From contig CM053276.1 of the NCBI GenBank assembly GCA_028583415.1, forward strand, positions 7,160,663-7,224,662: a stretch of DNA of 64,000 nt. Reading direction: 5' to 3'. The DNA comes from Protea cynaroides. Lineage: Eukaryota > Streptophyta > Magnoliopsida > Proteales > Proteaceae. Position numbers and translations under genes: made by a program. Each line of letters starts with the position of its first letter. Position 1 is the first letter of the stretch. Shown here piece after piece: positions 1 to 11,529 of the stretch. Below the pieces are notes generated by a model. It saw only the letters and a program-made list of their open reading frames with translations. It was not told where the DNA came from and did not search any database.

Positions 1-77
1 AAATGCAAGACCTGGTAACACTGGTAAGGCTCCCATTTTGAAGTGCCCAGCTAATTTAAGTAAATAAATAAACCATT

Positions 78-177
78 ACTCCCAGGGGATAGCTCAGTTA
101 GTAAAGACCAATACCTCAAAGAGGTCAAGAGTTCAAGTCTCCTTTGGGGCCTAGTTATCCAAAAATAATAATAATAA
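78..177 (+). mobile_element. tRNA-derived SINE, copy 1
   Basis: A 100-bp body starts with a tRNA-like head. TAGCTCAGTTAG fits a pol III A box and GTTCAAGTC fits a B box. It ends in an (ATA)n tail and is bounded by a perfect 17-bp direct repeat, TAAATAAATAAACCATT, at 61-77 and 178-194. Head, tail and target-site duplication together are diagnostic of a plant SINE. It is not a functional tRNA gene, because the arms cannot pair into a cloverleaf with a sensible anticodon stem. Confidence 0.8.
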
Positions 178-676
178 TAAATAAATAAACCATTTAGTTC
201 TTTGCATTGCTAAAACACTCTGTGCAAATGGTCGAAAACAGAATTTAAAGCGAAAGCAGAGAACAAAATTAAACTCAAAGAAGAAAAATAATTTCATGTT
301 TGAGCACCATATGCTTCTTAAAAGTACAGAGCATCATATTTTATGGTCGCAGATTTTCCAATGAATATACAACTGCAAGCAAAAATAAAAAAGAGAAGAA
401 GAAAATTCAAACACCTAAATGAACAAAAGCCCAGCTGGAAATAATGCCACTAGTAGACTAATTTCCATATCTAATAGTCATCAGAGAAATGCATGGACAG
501 AAGTAATGGCATCACGTCCTTACCAATGCAAATGTTGAAACATAATAAGTTTAACTTCAGGCATGGGTTCATGAAATTAAAGGGAAAATGCAAGACCTGG
601 TAACACTGGTAAGGCTCCCATTTTGAAGTGCTCAGGCTAACTAATGTATCTAATTTAAGTAAATAAATAAACCATT

Positions 677-785
677 ACCCCAGGGGATAGCTCAGTTAGT
701 AAAGACCAACAACATAAAGCGGTCAAGAGTTCAAGTCTCCTTGGGGCCTATCTATCCAAAAATAATAATAATAATAATAAATAAA
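677..785 (+). mobile_element. tRNA-derived SINE, copy 2 (carried by the tandem duplication)
   Basis: This is the same SINE as at 78-177, with the same A and B boxes and the same 17-bp flanking repeat (660-676 and 786-802). The tail is slightly longer. Because the insertion point is identical, this is not a second insertion: the SINE was already present when the 585-bp segment duplicated. Confidence 0.8.
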
Positions 786-910
786 TAAATAAATAAACCA
801 TTTAGTTCTTTGCATCACTAAAACCATTTGTGCAAATGGACGAAAACAGAATTTAAAGCAAAAGCAGAAAACAAAATTAAACTCAAAAGAAGAAGAAAAA
901 TAATTTCCTT

Positions 911-2049
911 TGCATCATTGTCACAAGTAATCAAAGAAATACCCTTCCGAGGGTATTAACCCAGTTTCTCTTCCCACATGAACAGAGACTAAAGTTACTG
1001 CAAACGTTTATATCAGACAAAATATTACTTTTAATGTTCCGTACTGCTCGTCTTACAAGCAAGAGAACTTGGGCAAATATAGAATATTTTGAGGGAAATA
1101 AAAAGCTGAACCTGAATTGGGTCCTCCGGAGGAATGATTTGATGAAGCCATTGCCATGATCCTCTACAACAATATCCTCTACAACAATATCCCAGGCAAA
1201 CAGACACGAAAGAGGTGATTCTGTTCAATCCGACAGTACAGAAGGTCTCCGAACCAAAACGCCAGATCAATCTATCCAACTACCCCATTCCTGTATTGGG
1301 AGAGAATTTTTTCACCCACACATACCAAATGGAGAACTTGTGTCGAAAGGAATTTGACCGCGAGCTTTTAATCTTCTCACCAACCATACAGGTTCGGTAC
1401 TCAGAAGGCCCACATCACTCCAGGTATTTACCCTCCAACCCCGGAGCCTCTATAGTCAATAATCAACCCGTAAAGCGTACAGTCGATATTATTCCAATCT
1501 CAATTAATTTCTTATGGAGATGCCAAAAGACGACTGGGGGAGCCTTATTTAACGCAGGTGCGGTTGAAACAGTTCATTAAACAGTATAAATGACTTTGTC
1601 TCAGTCTGTTACGCTTTCACTCCCAGAGAAATCCTTTAACGCCGATCAAGAAAATGAAACTGATGATTCAAGAACCAGATCTGCCACTCCCAATCCTTAA
1701 TTTGAACACAGGTTCAGCTACTGTCAGAAGGGAAAAAAAATAGAAATTCAGAACTTTAAAGGGGGATAAAATGAAACCCAATCATATGCAGACAAAAGTT
1801 CGATCAATAGCGTTTCAGATTCCAAATGTCATTATATCACAACAAATTACTCAGTTATTAATCAAAATCAGACAAGGAACATCCAAAATATAACACTGTC
1901 AGGGTCGCCGGCACAGAACCACGAAATGTAAGAGGCTCTGCAAACACCAAAATTCTAACTAACTTGGAATAAACCGAGTAAACGCTTGACGGATCAAGCG
2001 TTTACTCCTCCAGCAGCTTTGCTCTAGAGCCCCAGCAAGTTTTTGACCA
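911..2049. other. Unrecognised stretch with one 121-codon open frame
   Basis: A plus-strand frame at 1215-1580 (121 codons) has a more even amino-acid composition than most random frames here, but I recognise no domain or motif in it. No splice context or start context singles it out. It could be part of a diverged gene fragment or chance. I see nothing else supportable in this stretch. Confidence 0.25.
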
Positions 2050-2053
2050 GAGA

Positions 2054-2102
<49 letters not shown>
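2050..2102. repeat. (GA)n microsatellite
   Basis: About 53 bases of AG dinucleotide repeat interrupted once by GACA. Confidence 0.95.
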
Positions 2103-2106
<4 letters not shown>

Positions 2107-3155
2107 AGAAAAAGTAACACGATGCCTAACAGTAAGGACAGGTGGAACGAGACGAGACGAAGAGAATCGAACAAGGAAGAGAGATTAAGGAAAGTCATCA
2201 AATCCCCATGAAATCGCAACGAAAATGAAAGGAAAGAAATTCAAAGATACCATTAAGCCGTAATCTCTTATAGGAACCACTGGAAAAACTCAGAATCTGC
2301 TTATAATATGCAGGATACTCGCCGATTCTAGTCAACAGAAAGCTAGAAAATCCACAACTTCTATCCAAAACAAGCTCAATAGACACAGCACAGCTTTCCA
2401 AAATTCTCGAATCTAAAACAACAAAAACTCAATCACCTAAAACATCTGGATTTTAGCTTTGGCTCACGAAGAACTTACTTTATATAATCGAATCAAATCG
2501 AATCGATCCACGAAAATGCAGCGTCCAAAGCTATAGATGTTAGGCGAAAAACGCAATATATGCTGCAACCTTGCTCGTCTGCTGTCGCAGCTACTGCTGC
2601 CTCTTTTTCTGTTCAGCTTTCCACGCAATCTGATGTCTCTTTTATCCTTTTTCTCCCTGTCTGTCTTTTTCTTTTCCTTGTCTGCTGTCGCAGTTACTGC
2701 GCCTTCTCTCTCTCTATTTGAACCAGATCCAAAGCGTGCCCCGAAGCACCTGCAAGCTCCCTCTCCACGCGCAAAAAATTAAAAAAAAAAAAAAAATCAG
2801 TTCCTCTTTACATTTTACCCTTGCTATGTAACCATAATCACTACATTACCACCGATGATAAAGGCATCAATTGGTTCATAATAAATGGTTTATTGGTTCG
2901 GATCGGATTCTTGTTTTTCAAACCAACCAATTTATTAATTTTTTATTGGTTTCAATTTTAATCAATTCATTAACCGTTTCTTATAAGGTTTATGGAAAAA
3001 GAAACAAATATTCAATGATCGTAATAGTTCAACAACAAAATTTTAAATATTAAGTAATAAATTAGAAATATCATATCACATGAGTGTGACATTATTTGAT
3101 TTTTTAATTGGTTTTACTCGGTCTCTTTTTGGTTTTATTTATCGTTTTTTTATTA
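2103..3155. other. Intergenic, no gene seen
   Basis: Mixed sequence with a pyrimidine-rich run at 2580-2720 and AT-rich DNA after 2780. Short frames are present but none shows a recognisable motif. Confidence 0.5.
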
Positions 3156-3159
3156 ATTA

Positions 3160-3545
3160 ACAAATGATTAAACATTTTTTTTTACTAAAAATCATAAAAA
3201 TATATGAATGAATAAAGAGAATAAAAAATACAAGACAACTGGACCAACCCCACCCCACCTTCCGCAATACCATCAACAGGGAAGGCAACCAGTAATGGAA
3301 AGAGAAATTAAGTAAACAAAATCTTGGGTGCTCCGAAGTATTCCATACAAAAAGAATGACAACTATAACACCGTTGAGAAGGGTGACATTGAATAGCATG
3401 CTTAGCTAATTTATCAGTCTCCATATTTTCTTCCGAAAACAATGCATAATGCATCATTCTATGCCATTCACTAGGACTACCAGATTTTTCCAGAATTACA
3501 TCCCAAAACCACAGAATCCACAGAGAGAGGAAACACTGAACCACA
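3160..3545 (-). pseudogene. LINE 3' tail: end of RNase H domain
   Basis: On the minus strand a frame ending near 3308 contains EENMETDKLAKHA. This resembles the conserved end of the RNase H domain of plant L1-type LINEs, normally a stretch of the form EGN..ADxLAKxA. It is followed by a T-rich untranslated tail and a run of A near 3174-3184, as expected at a LINE 3' end. Only the last part of the element is present, which is typical of 5'-truncated LINE insertions. Assignment rests on one motif plus the tail. Confidence 0.4.
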
Positions 3546-4017
3546 ACACGTGAAATGGTTTAACAATTCTAACTACAATTGAAACAATTAAATTTAATTC
3601 AGTTTGGTTCGATTTAGAATTAACACCCTTTGTCTTATGGAAGCTTCCTCTACTCCTCAACCCGACAGGACTGGTTCCTACTTGGGTTTTTCTTGGTTGG
3701 CCCACTACTCTGGTGGGTCAGCTTCTGAAATGCCACAGACTGTAAATTCGGTTCAGGCCTGACCCTACTCCGGTGGGGTCCGGATCCAAATCGCCTCCTG
3801 CGAGGGGTATCTGCAGGAGACATTGCTGCGTGGGATGGATGCACACCACGTGGAGCTCTTCGTATCCGACGTCTCAAAAGTAGGTTGCTGCAGGTAATGG
3901 AAGTTAAACCGCGATACATTCTATGAAATATGGAGCCCTCCGTATCCCTCTTTTTCTACTTTTGACTTTCTCTTTTCTACGTCTGATTTTCTCTCTACAA
4001 CTTTTCTTCTTTTACTT

Positions 4018-4095
4018 CTTCTGCAACTCTTCTTCTTCCACATCTTCTGCAACTCTTCTTCTTCCACATCTTCTGCAACTCTTCTTCTTCACCAT
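4018..4095. repeat. 26-bp tandem repeat, 3 copies
   Basis: The unit TTCTGCAACTCTTCTTCTTC plus CACATC recurs with CTGC at 4021, 4047 and 4073, giving an exact 26-base period. It lies in a pyrimidine-rich stretch and creates a repetitive open frame that I do not regard as a gene. Confidence 0.9.
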
Positions 4096-6345
4096 CATCA
4101 TCCATCACAAAGAGTTTGTAAGAAATCATTCCAATATTTTTTCTTTTGCTGGTTTTTTGTGTTTCCTTTTTCTCATTGAACAAATAGCAAACAATCCATT
4201 GCTTCCAAGTTGTAGAACTAAAGAAGACCAAAGAAACAAGAATCTAAAAATTTCAGGAAAAAAAAAAAAAAACGAGAAGGATCTAGAAATTTCAGAGGAC
4301 TGAAGACAAAGAATTTTCAAGAACTAAAGAAGATCAAGAAATTTCAAGGAATTGAAGCCAAAAATAACTTGCAATAAGCAAATTGGAAGCGAAACTAGAT
4401 CTATCTGAAGCAAACCAGAGACAAGCAGAGATCTGAGACAAACGGAACAAATTGAAAACAAGAACACTGAACAAATTACAAATCAGAGGTAGACGAAGCA
4501 AACCAAATATCATATTTGAGATCTGAAGCAAGAAACCTAGAACTATGAACGTTTCCACCGATCTCTCTCTTTTCTCCACCGTATCATCTTGTTTCATCTC
4601 TTGATTCTTTCTTTTGGTAAGATCTGGATCATCTTCATTCTCGCCTCTGATTTTGTTGCAAGATTGTGTTTCGTCGAATTTTTTTTTCTAGATCTATGGT
4701 TTCCTTTAACTCAGATCACTGTAGCTCTTTTCAACTCAGATCTTGATTCCATTATCGATTGTGAGTTTCTTTCAGTGTTCGTGATCATTTCAAGAAACCC
4801 TCGATCCAAACTTCTTCCTCTGCCATCTCTCTCACCAACTTTCTTCTTCCTCTGCCCTCTCTCTCACATCTGAAAGAGATATTTGATAATGTGCATAGTA
4901 GTTCACGTTTCATGTTCTAAGGCCGGATGTCTTAAGACGTCAGATACCAATGAATACACGTGGCATGCATCCGTTGAAGGCAACAATGTCTTATGGGGAT
5001 ACACTCGCAGGAGATGATTTGGATCCATGGGTCCACGGTGTTGGTACGGTCCAACCATTTGGGAGGACAATAATGATTAAAGTTTCCTCCAGTGAATTCT
5101 AGCCATGCGTACAAACAGATACTGGGAAAAGACTGGCGAGATTCTATAATGTCTCTGGAATCTTTACCTATTTTTAATACCATAAATACCCCGGACTCAC
5201 AGTGAACAAATCGGGAAACTTCATGGATAGTGTTAGCATTTTAGGAAAGTTAAAAGGACATTTTATTGGGTCTATTAATGGTTTGGGCACTTTGGTCAAA
5301 ACACCGAAAAGAGTTCAGATGATGTCATGCATTGTAATAGTTAGGGTTATTATAGTAATTTACTATTAATTGGTAAACTTTTTCAGACTTGAGACCGTTA
5401 GATGAGCTGTGGCTGTAGGGTGTGATTATTAATAATTTTTTAATGGCGTTTAATTGACTGTCGGGGTTGGACACGGCAGAGGCGGCTGGCTAGTAAATAT
5501 TCCGGCAAACGAAAAAGAAAGGAATGGAAAGCGTCTCTCTCTTTGGTTAGTCTATTAAACACTCAATCTCTACTTTTTTTCATTTATTTATTTTTTATTT
5601 GAAAATTATATGTATATGTATTTATGTATTATTTTAATGGAAAAATGCATATACATATATTCTTTTTGAGGTCCCATCACCAACAATGTGGTGTACGACT
5701 CACCTATAGAGTTTGGGACCCATTACATATTGCTATCTTTTTTTTTTCTTTTTTTTTTTGAATTACATGGTAGTATTGGTTTTTCTTGTACTCTTGTTTC
5801 TCCATAATATATAAGATTCTAATATTCATAGTTGCTTGTAATTCTTTTTTTCTAATTTATTTAATTTTTATTAGGGAAAGTTATTTGGACCTCTCTTTGA
5901 GGTCCTTGACATTTCGTTTACTATATGGATATCCCCTTGTACTTATTGACTTATACAAATATTCCCTTATAAAATGAAACTTATAACATTTTAGTCCACT
6001 CTGTTAGGAAATTGACGATAATTATAGATGTAAACATACCATATTTTTTTAAAATACCAAAATACCTTTATTCTATTGAATTATTTTTTTACCCCTAGTA
6101 GTGTTTAAGACAACTCAAGGTGTTTTTAATCCCAACCAAATTTTCTACTCTTAAGAGATACCATTCCCAATGAGTTACTTAGACTTTAAGAGTTAATTTT
6201 AATTAAATAAGATATGAATTCATTGGAATCATTTCATTAAACAGAAGATATTTTGGTCTGTAAAAAATTTAAGTTAATAATGTTTGTTTTAAAAGAAGTA
6301 TGTGTAAGTCAATAAATGATAAGAGAGGTCAATGTAGTAAATGAA
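4096..6345. other. Intergenic, no gene seen
   Basis: Purine-rich then pyrimidine-rich sequence to about 4870, resembling an untranslated leader with a possible donor (GTAAGATC near 4617) but with no coding exon attached. The rest is AT-rich intergenic DNA with scattered homopolymers. I could not support any gene. Confidence 0.45.
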
Positions 6346-6954
6346 AGAAAAATTTTCATCTAACCCCAAAAAAGGATGTCAAATTCTATCTGCTATCCAA
6401 TAGTTTTCATAAATTCTAACCAACCACATTTAACTGACAGATTTGACTGAACACGTGAGTAGACATTTCTACATTTTCTATTTGAAACTTTAAAACATTA
6501 AAATGAGATAAAATTACTAATTTGTCCATTTCTTTAAAACATTAAAATGAAACTTTAAAACATTAATACATCGGCGGCAACTGGCGAGCAGAAAATTTTC
6601 TATTCACGACAGAAATTCGTGATCCCAAATCCGGCGATAATTTCTTCATTGGCGAGCAGAAAATTCTCCTTTTTTTTTTTTTTTCTTTTCGTAATAAATA
6701 ATAAGTGAATGATCTCAAATTCTGTGACTTTAGTTTCAGTGATTCCGAAAGAAAACCAAGCTTTTTTTTTTTACCTCTCTGAATCTAATGGACCAGTAGG
6801 GATTTGCCAGGTGAACTTGTCAAATGTTGTTCATGATGGTGAGATCTGCTTTTGCCCATTGGGCTTCTTGAAGAGGTTGATGCTGATTTTTAGGTTCATT
6901 TTGATTTTTTTTTATTATTTATTTTATATCTTCTTCAGGGTATATTTGATTATC

Positions 6955-7335
6955 CCTTCACATGACCATTCAAACTGCGGTTCTCTCCGCTGCTGCTCCT
7001 GCAACATCTTCTCCACACAGGACCATGCTACTGTTGTCATCGCTGCCATATTCGCCTGGAAGGGTGAGACACTTCAGGAGTATTGGTGGTGTACCAAGGC
7101 AGTTCTTGATTAGGGTTCTGATGGCGGTTCAGATCTCATTGTTGATGATGGTTTGGATGCCACTTTAGGCATTTATGAGGGAGTAAAGGCAAGGAAGAAC
7201 ATGAGAATACTGAAAATATACCAAATCTGACTTCGATTGATAACGCTCAATTTCATATCGTTCTTGAAATTATTAGGGATGGATTGAAAACTGATCCGAA
7301 GAGGTATTACAAGATGAAGGTAGGTTTGGTTAATG
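6955..7335 (+). pseudogene. S-adenosyl-L-homocysteine hydrolase fragment, broken
   Basis: The intact enzyme (adenosylhomocysteinase) splits S-adenosylhomocysteine into adenosine and homocysteine in the methyl cycle, using bound NAD. Recognisable pieces appear in family order: HMTIQTAVL; CNIFSTQDHA; FAWKGETLQEYWWC; DLIVDDGLDAT; IYEGVKA; then, after a frame change near 7180, IDNAQFHIVLEIIRDGLK and a KRYYKMK block. This is roughly one quarter of the protein, from the N-terminal substrate-binding part. Damage includes internal losses (about 11 residues after TAVL and about four before FAWKG), a TAG stop at 7111-7113 and a frameshift. It sits inside the inverted-repeat element 6346-7940, which suggests capture rather than local gene decay. 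Confidence 0.85.
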
Positions 7336-7571
7336 ACCCAGATTGATCGATAGCTACAACTCCACAACAACAAGGATGACCATCTCTACCTCTGACCTTC
7401 TCTTCCTCGTCCCCCTGCCCCGATTTCGATTCCATCTACGTTCTAGATGTGATGACCCGGATTGATCGATAGCTATAGCTCCACAACAACAAGGATGACC
7501 ATCTCTACCTTTGACCTTCTCTTCCTCGTCCCCCTACCCCGGTTTCGATTCCATCTACATCCTAGATGGAA
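7334..7571. repeat. 119-bp tandem duplication
   Basis: Copies at 7334-7452 and 7453-7571 begin TGACCCAGATTGATCGATAG and TGACCCGGATTGATCGATAG and differ at only a few positions. The duplication lies just after the SAHH fragment, inside the same inverted-repeat element. Confidence 0.9.
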
Positions 7572-8059
7572 TCACCTCATCCCTACCTCTGACCTCCACC
7601 TTTCGCCTCATCTATCTCCCCTTCTCTGCCGTCGATCATGGCCTCCCACCAGAAGCAGAGAACACGAATAAACCAGAATCGAAAGAGGGTTTCTTCAAAA
7701 TTGATAAGTAAATGTGTTTTTTACTTTGGGGGGCATTATGGTCTTTTATTTTTGAAATAAGGGCAATATTGTCCTAATATTTGCAACTAACGGGTGGGGT
7801 CTCTTTGATTAACGGTGAAAAAATTTTAGGTGGTAGATGAGACATTTGTAAAAGTTTTGGGTGGTAGATGAGACTTTTGAAATTTATGGGAGTTAGATCC
7901 AATTTGACATAGTTTTTGAGGGTTAGATGAAAATTTTTCTAAGTGAAATGTCAATGAAAGGTCCGAATAATTTTTTCTATTTATTAAAATCCAGATTTTG
8001 ACTGAATCAGATGGTTGATACGGCCAATCTTGTACAACCCTAAAGTTTTTTCTGATATA

Positions 8060-8220
8060 CATTGTATAATTGATAATATAATATATTATGACATATGTAA
8101 TTATTTACTAGAATTTATAGTAATTATTTATATTTAAAATAAATTAATATTATCTAAAATTTTTATATAATTAGAAAATATTTGTTTCTATTTTTATTTT
8201 TGGTAAATAATATATATTTT
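8060..8220. repeat. AT-rich dispersed repeat, copy 1
   Basis: Contains TATTATGACATATGTA and TTATATTTAAAATAAATT, shared in the same order with 20145-20330. Probably a degenerate AT-rich MITE family; ends not resolved here. Confidence 0.5.
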
Positions 8221-8524
8221 TTATTTAAGCCACCGATCCAGGTGAATGAGAGTTCGGATCGGAAAGGAATCGCCTGTTCCCAATTCAATTGGTACTCTTA
8301 AAACGTGGGCCCATCAGATAAGATTCCTCAGATGTAGCAAAGCTTTTGTCCCCCGTACGGGAGAAGGGTCCGAGGAGAAATAAGGTTAGTGGGGCTTTCA
8401 TGTTTTTTTTTTTTTTGGGTAAGTAGCTTTCATGTTCTTTCTCCCACGTTCTTTATTTTCTTTTGGCAGTATTTGTCGTACAATCTCTTCACATGTGTTC
8501 TGGAAAAAACCATCAGAAAAGAAT

Positions 8525-8795
8525 GGGACACATTGACGCCCTTGTGGGACGTTGGCTAGGACAGTCAGGAATCAAATCGTCTCGTGGTTCCTGTCGCTGA
8601 TTTCAGGGTTTGGGATCAGTCTAGTCGTCTGTTAATATATTGAGGGGTGGGTCGATTGAAATTCGATCCTTGGCAAGCGGCAAGATCACAGGAGACGATT
8701 TGGACACGGACAATCATCGTTCTGCATCCATGTTGGATGGGACACCCTGACGCCCTTGTGGGACGTTGGCTAGGACAGTCATCGTTCTGCATCCA
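8525..8795. repeat. Direct repeats of about 45 bp
   Basis: The stretch beginning TGACGCCCTTGTGGGACGTT occurs at 8533 and again at 8747. The second copy is flanked by two copies of CATCGTTCTGCATCCATG (8716 and 8781). No gene is recognisable across it. Confidence 0.8.
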
Positions 8796-8819
8796 TGTAT
8801 TGGTTTGCACTAAAGTTCG

Positions 8820-11469
8820 AATGGTCGATTATTCTAGGCGGATTTAATTTATAATATAATAATCGATACCGGTATCGATTATATGCTAAAGTGACATATT
8901 TTTTAAGAAAATTTTCACATAGTACCTAAATAGTTTACGAAACATCATTTACTATCCACGTTTTTTTAAAACATCATCTATTACTTAAAATTCTCAAACG
9001 TTAGTAAAAATGACCCAAAGCCTTATGATAGAACTGTTAGATGCTGATGTCAGCAGTTAACAAGTTTTGGATTGACCGTAAAATCCTTGTTGTAAGGGAA
9101 AAAGTTGAATTTACCCTTAGTTATTTTTAACCCTACTTTCAAATCATCTTCTTCTCATCTCCATGCATAGGGATCTGATTTTCATATACGCAGAATAGCT
9201 CCATTGACAGACAGCACCCACCTCCCCCATTGTTCCGTTCCCTTCTTACTCCCAGCCCACACCGATCGTTGCTATGATTCTATGATTCACGAAATTGAAA
9301 TATCTCCCCTTACCCCAAAATTTCCAGATTCCCAGCTCTAAGTCTTTTTTTATATTTTTTATTCATCCTCGCTTTTAGTCTGATTGATGATTGCTGTTAA
9401 TAGTAATATGCGGTAAATTGGTCTGGTCCGGGCCACTATTGAATTTGGGTTTATTGATCTAATTTTTCGGGCTAGTTCTGACCGATTGAATATGCCATAC
9501 CTAAACCCAAAACATGACCAATAACATTTCGGTCCGATTTTGTCTCGGGGGAAATCAGGGCAGTTCGGGCCCAACTATGACACCCTTAGCATGTATCGTC
9601 CATGTGCTACCCAAAATGGGCTCCTTTCAGCTACATGTCTGCTTGTATCAGTTTGGTATCAGTCAAGCATTAATTCGGTATTTCTTCTTATACTGATTCA
9701 ACAAAACGATATTATATCGATCATGTATCTATATCAGTCTTGACCGATATAGATACGAATCAACTGATACGATATCAATACCTCAAACCACGCTTCCAGG
9801 AGAGTATCAGGGAAGTGGGATCTCTACTTGTCTATTGTCATGTATTCCCCTTTCCCCCTTGAGATCCATTGAAGTTTAAGTTCATGGTATCAAAATAGGT
9901 ATCAAATACGTATTATGCCCATGTGTTGGCCGAAAATGGTGAGTCATCTGATCCTGTATCCTCCGAACATTCGTATTGACCACTATTGATATAACGCGGA
10001 TGACCGATTTGATCCAAATAACTAAAACCATGGGTCCCCACCTTTGAATGGTTGTGAGTGATGACAAAAAAAAAAAAAAAAAAAAATGATGCCCCTCAAT
10101 CAATCATAGGGCAACACATTTTAAAGGTGTTGATAGAAAATCAGCTCAGCAATTATCATTGAACCAGGAATCCAATTTTTTCTCAAACCATTAATTTCCA
10201 ATGGATTAGGAAAGCGTGGGTGGTCGACTCGGTTTTACTCTGATTTCTTTGCTATAACTTAAGGCTGTCTTTAGTATCATTTTTATTTTTTATTTTTATA
10301 GGTATTTGGTATGATTTTTAGATGCTATTTTTGAAAAGAAAAAAAAACTTGAAAACAAATCCAAAATGAAAAAGAGATTGAGAACTCTTTTTGATTTTTT
10401 TGCTCCTTGAATGTCTCATTGGCAATATCTTTTCGGCTTCCCATTGACATGGATCTGAATTCCTAAAATCTTATTCATAATAATTATCAAATTATCATTG
10501 CTGGATCTGAAATGTTTTTTTTGTCCTTCTTTTCTCTTCAGTAATTTAATCCTAATTGTAGGATCGTTCATGTGATTTGGGATCCACTGGATATGAACAA
10601 TGATGAGATCCCATAAAAGGATACAAGTTACTCGAAACATGTCGACTATCAATTTGGTCCGAGATGGTTTCAAATTAATTCGAGCCGGCTTATTCTGGGT
10701 TACCGGTTCGGCCCCAAAATTGACCCCCATAGTTGCAATAACTACAAGATTCATAGGAGGCAACAATTGGAGAGCTCTGCATTTTTTTTTCTCACCAGCA
10801 AGAGAGCGAGCATTACCAAACAAAGCGGGGGCTGGGTTGAGAAATTTGTGAAGTTGGAATAAGGCCCAGCTGAAGCATTTCTAATTTGAGCCCAAAATTT
10901 TATATGGGCCTAGTCAAAGCACCTTGGTTTTATAAAAATTAAATCGGAACTGATACCCTTACTCTAAGTGAGCATTTCTTGAACCAAGATGCCAATTTTG
11001 CAATTTTCTAGTTGATATAAAAAAAAATTGCAATTGTAGTATTGGCTAGAATATTTGATTTCAAATAAAAATTTGATCCAAATGTCTCTATTTTGTTTGT
11101 TAATTAAAATAAATGATTTAATGAAATGTGATTGGAAGGATATCATCCAAACATGATAGTTGCTCATAGGGGAGTGAAAGGATTGGTTTGGTGCAGTTTC
11201 GATCCTATATGCCCCAACCAAATTACTATTAGGGAAAACACAAGCCTTTTCCCTTCGGTATGCAAATCGATGGAGATACACTACCACAAAAAATATGCAC
11301 AGAAATAACAACGAAAATAAATTGAATCAATCAAACCACAAGAGACACACCAATTTTTATATGGAAAACCCTTTCAAAGTGAAAGGGAAAAAACCACGGG
11401 ACTTAGTCCAAGTAAATTTTCAATATAATAATAATGAGTAAATAATACAATCCTCTTTAGACACAGCTA
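8820..11469. other. Intergenic, with a dispersed repeat at 9395-9600
   Basis: No coding sequence could be supported. The segment 9395-9600 (phrases such as ATATGCCATACC and AACATTTCGGTCCG) recurs in diverged form at 13440-13830. A short related phrase ending in AAATTGAC is near 10720. A poly(A) run is at 10067-10087. Confidence 0.5.
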
Positions 11470-11529
11470 GAGGTTACCGGTTTGACAAATTAATTTTCTT
11501 CAAGATCATCTAATGATATGTAAATATCA

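Larger units (their letters stand above)
1..910. repeat. Tandem duplication, period about 585 bp
   Basis: Bases 1-297 reappear at 586-910 in the same order and orientation, with few substitutions and a 15-base indel. The shared part includes the opening AAATGCAAGACCTGG, the SINE and the A-rich stretch after it. Bases 298-585 lie between the copies and are not repeated in the window. Copy 1 is cut by the window edge, so the full duplicated length is unknown. Confidence 0.9.
6346..7940. mobile_element. Terminal-inverted-repeat element carrying a gene fragment (Pack-MULE-like)
   Basis: The left end starts AGAAAAATTTTCATCTAACC. The same 20 bases appear reverse-complemented at 7921-7940. Similarity continues inward for roughly 50-60 bases, including ATGTCAAATT on both arms. 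The element spans 1,595 bp and contains a piece of an S-adenosylhomocysteine hydrolase gene and no transposase. That architecture fits a non-autonomous Mutator-like element that captured host DNA. A clean 9-bp target duplication could not be found at the ends, so the superfamily is inferred. Confidence 0.6.

Noticed and set aside
80..150. A tRNA gene
   Set aside because: A and B boxes are present, but the sequence does not fold into a cloverleaf, has an (ATA)n tail, and is flanked by a 17-bp target duplication. It is a SINE.
1215..1580. Protein-coding gene of 121 codons, or an organelle DNA insertion
   Set aside because: No recognisable domain, no exon partners and no organelle gene that I can identify. 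Listed only as an unrecognised stretch.
3923..4303. 126-codon gene rich in Phe, Leu and Ser
   Set aside because: The frame is produced by the CTT-rich 26-bp tandem repeat and shows no domain.
10416..10823. 135-codon minus-strand frame
   Set aside because: It overlaps a dispersed repeat phrase (GGTTACCGGTTCGG...AAATTGAC), and no protein family is recognisable.
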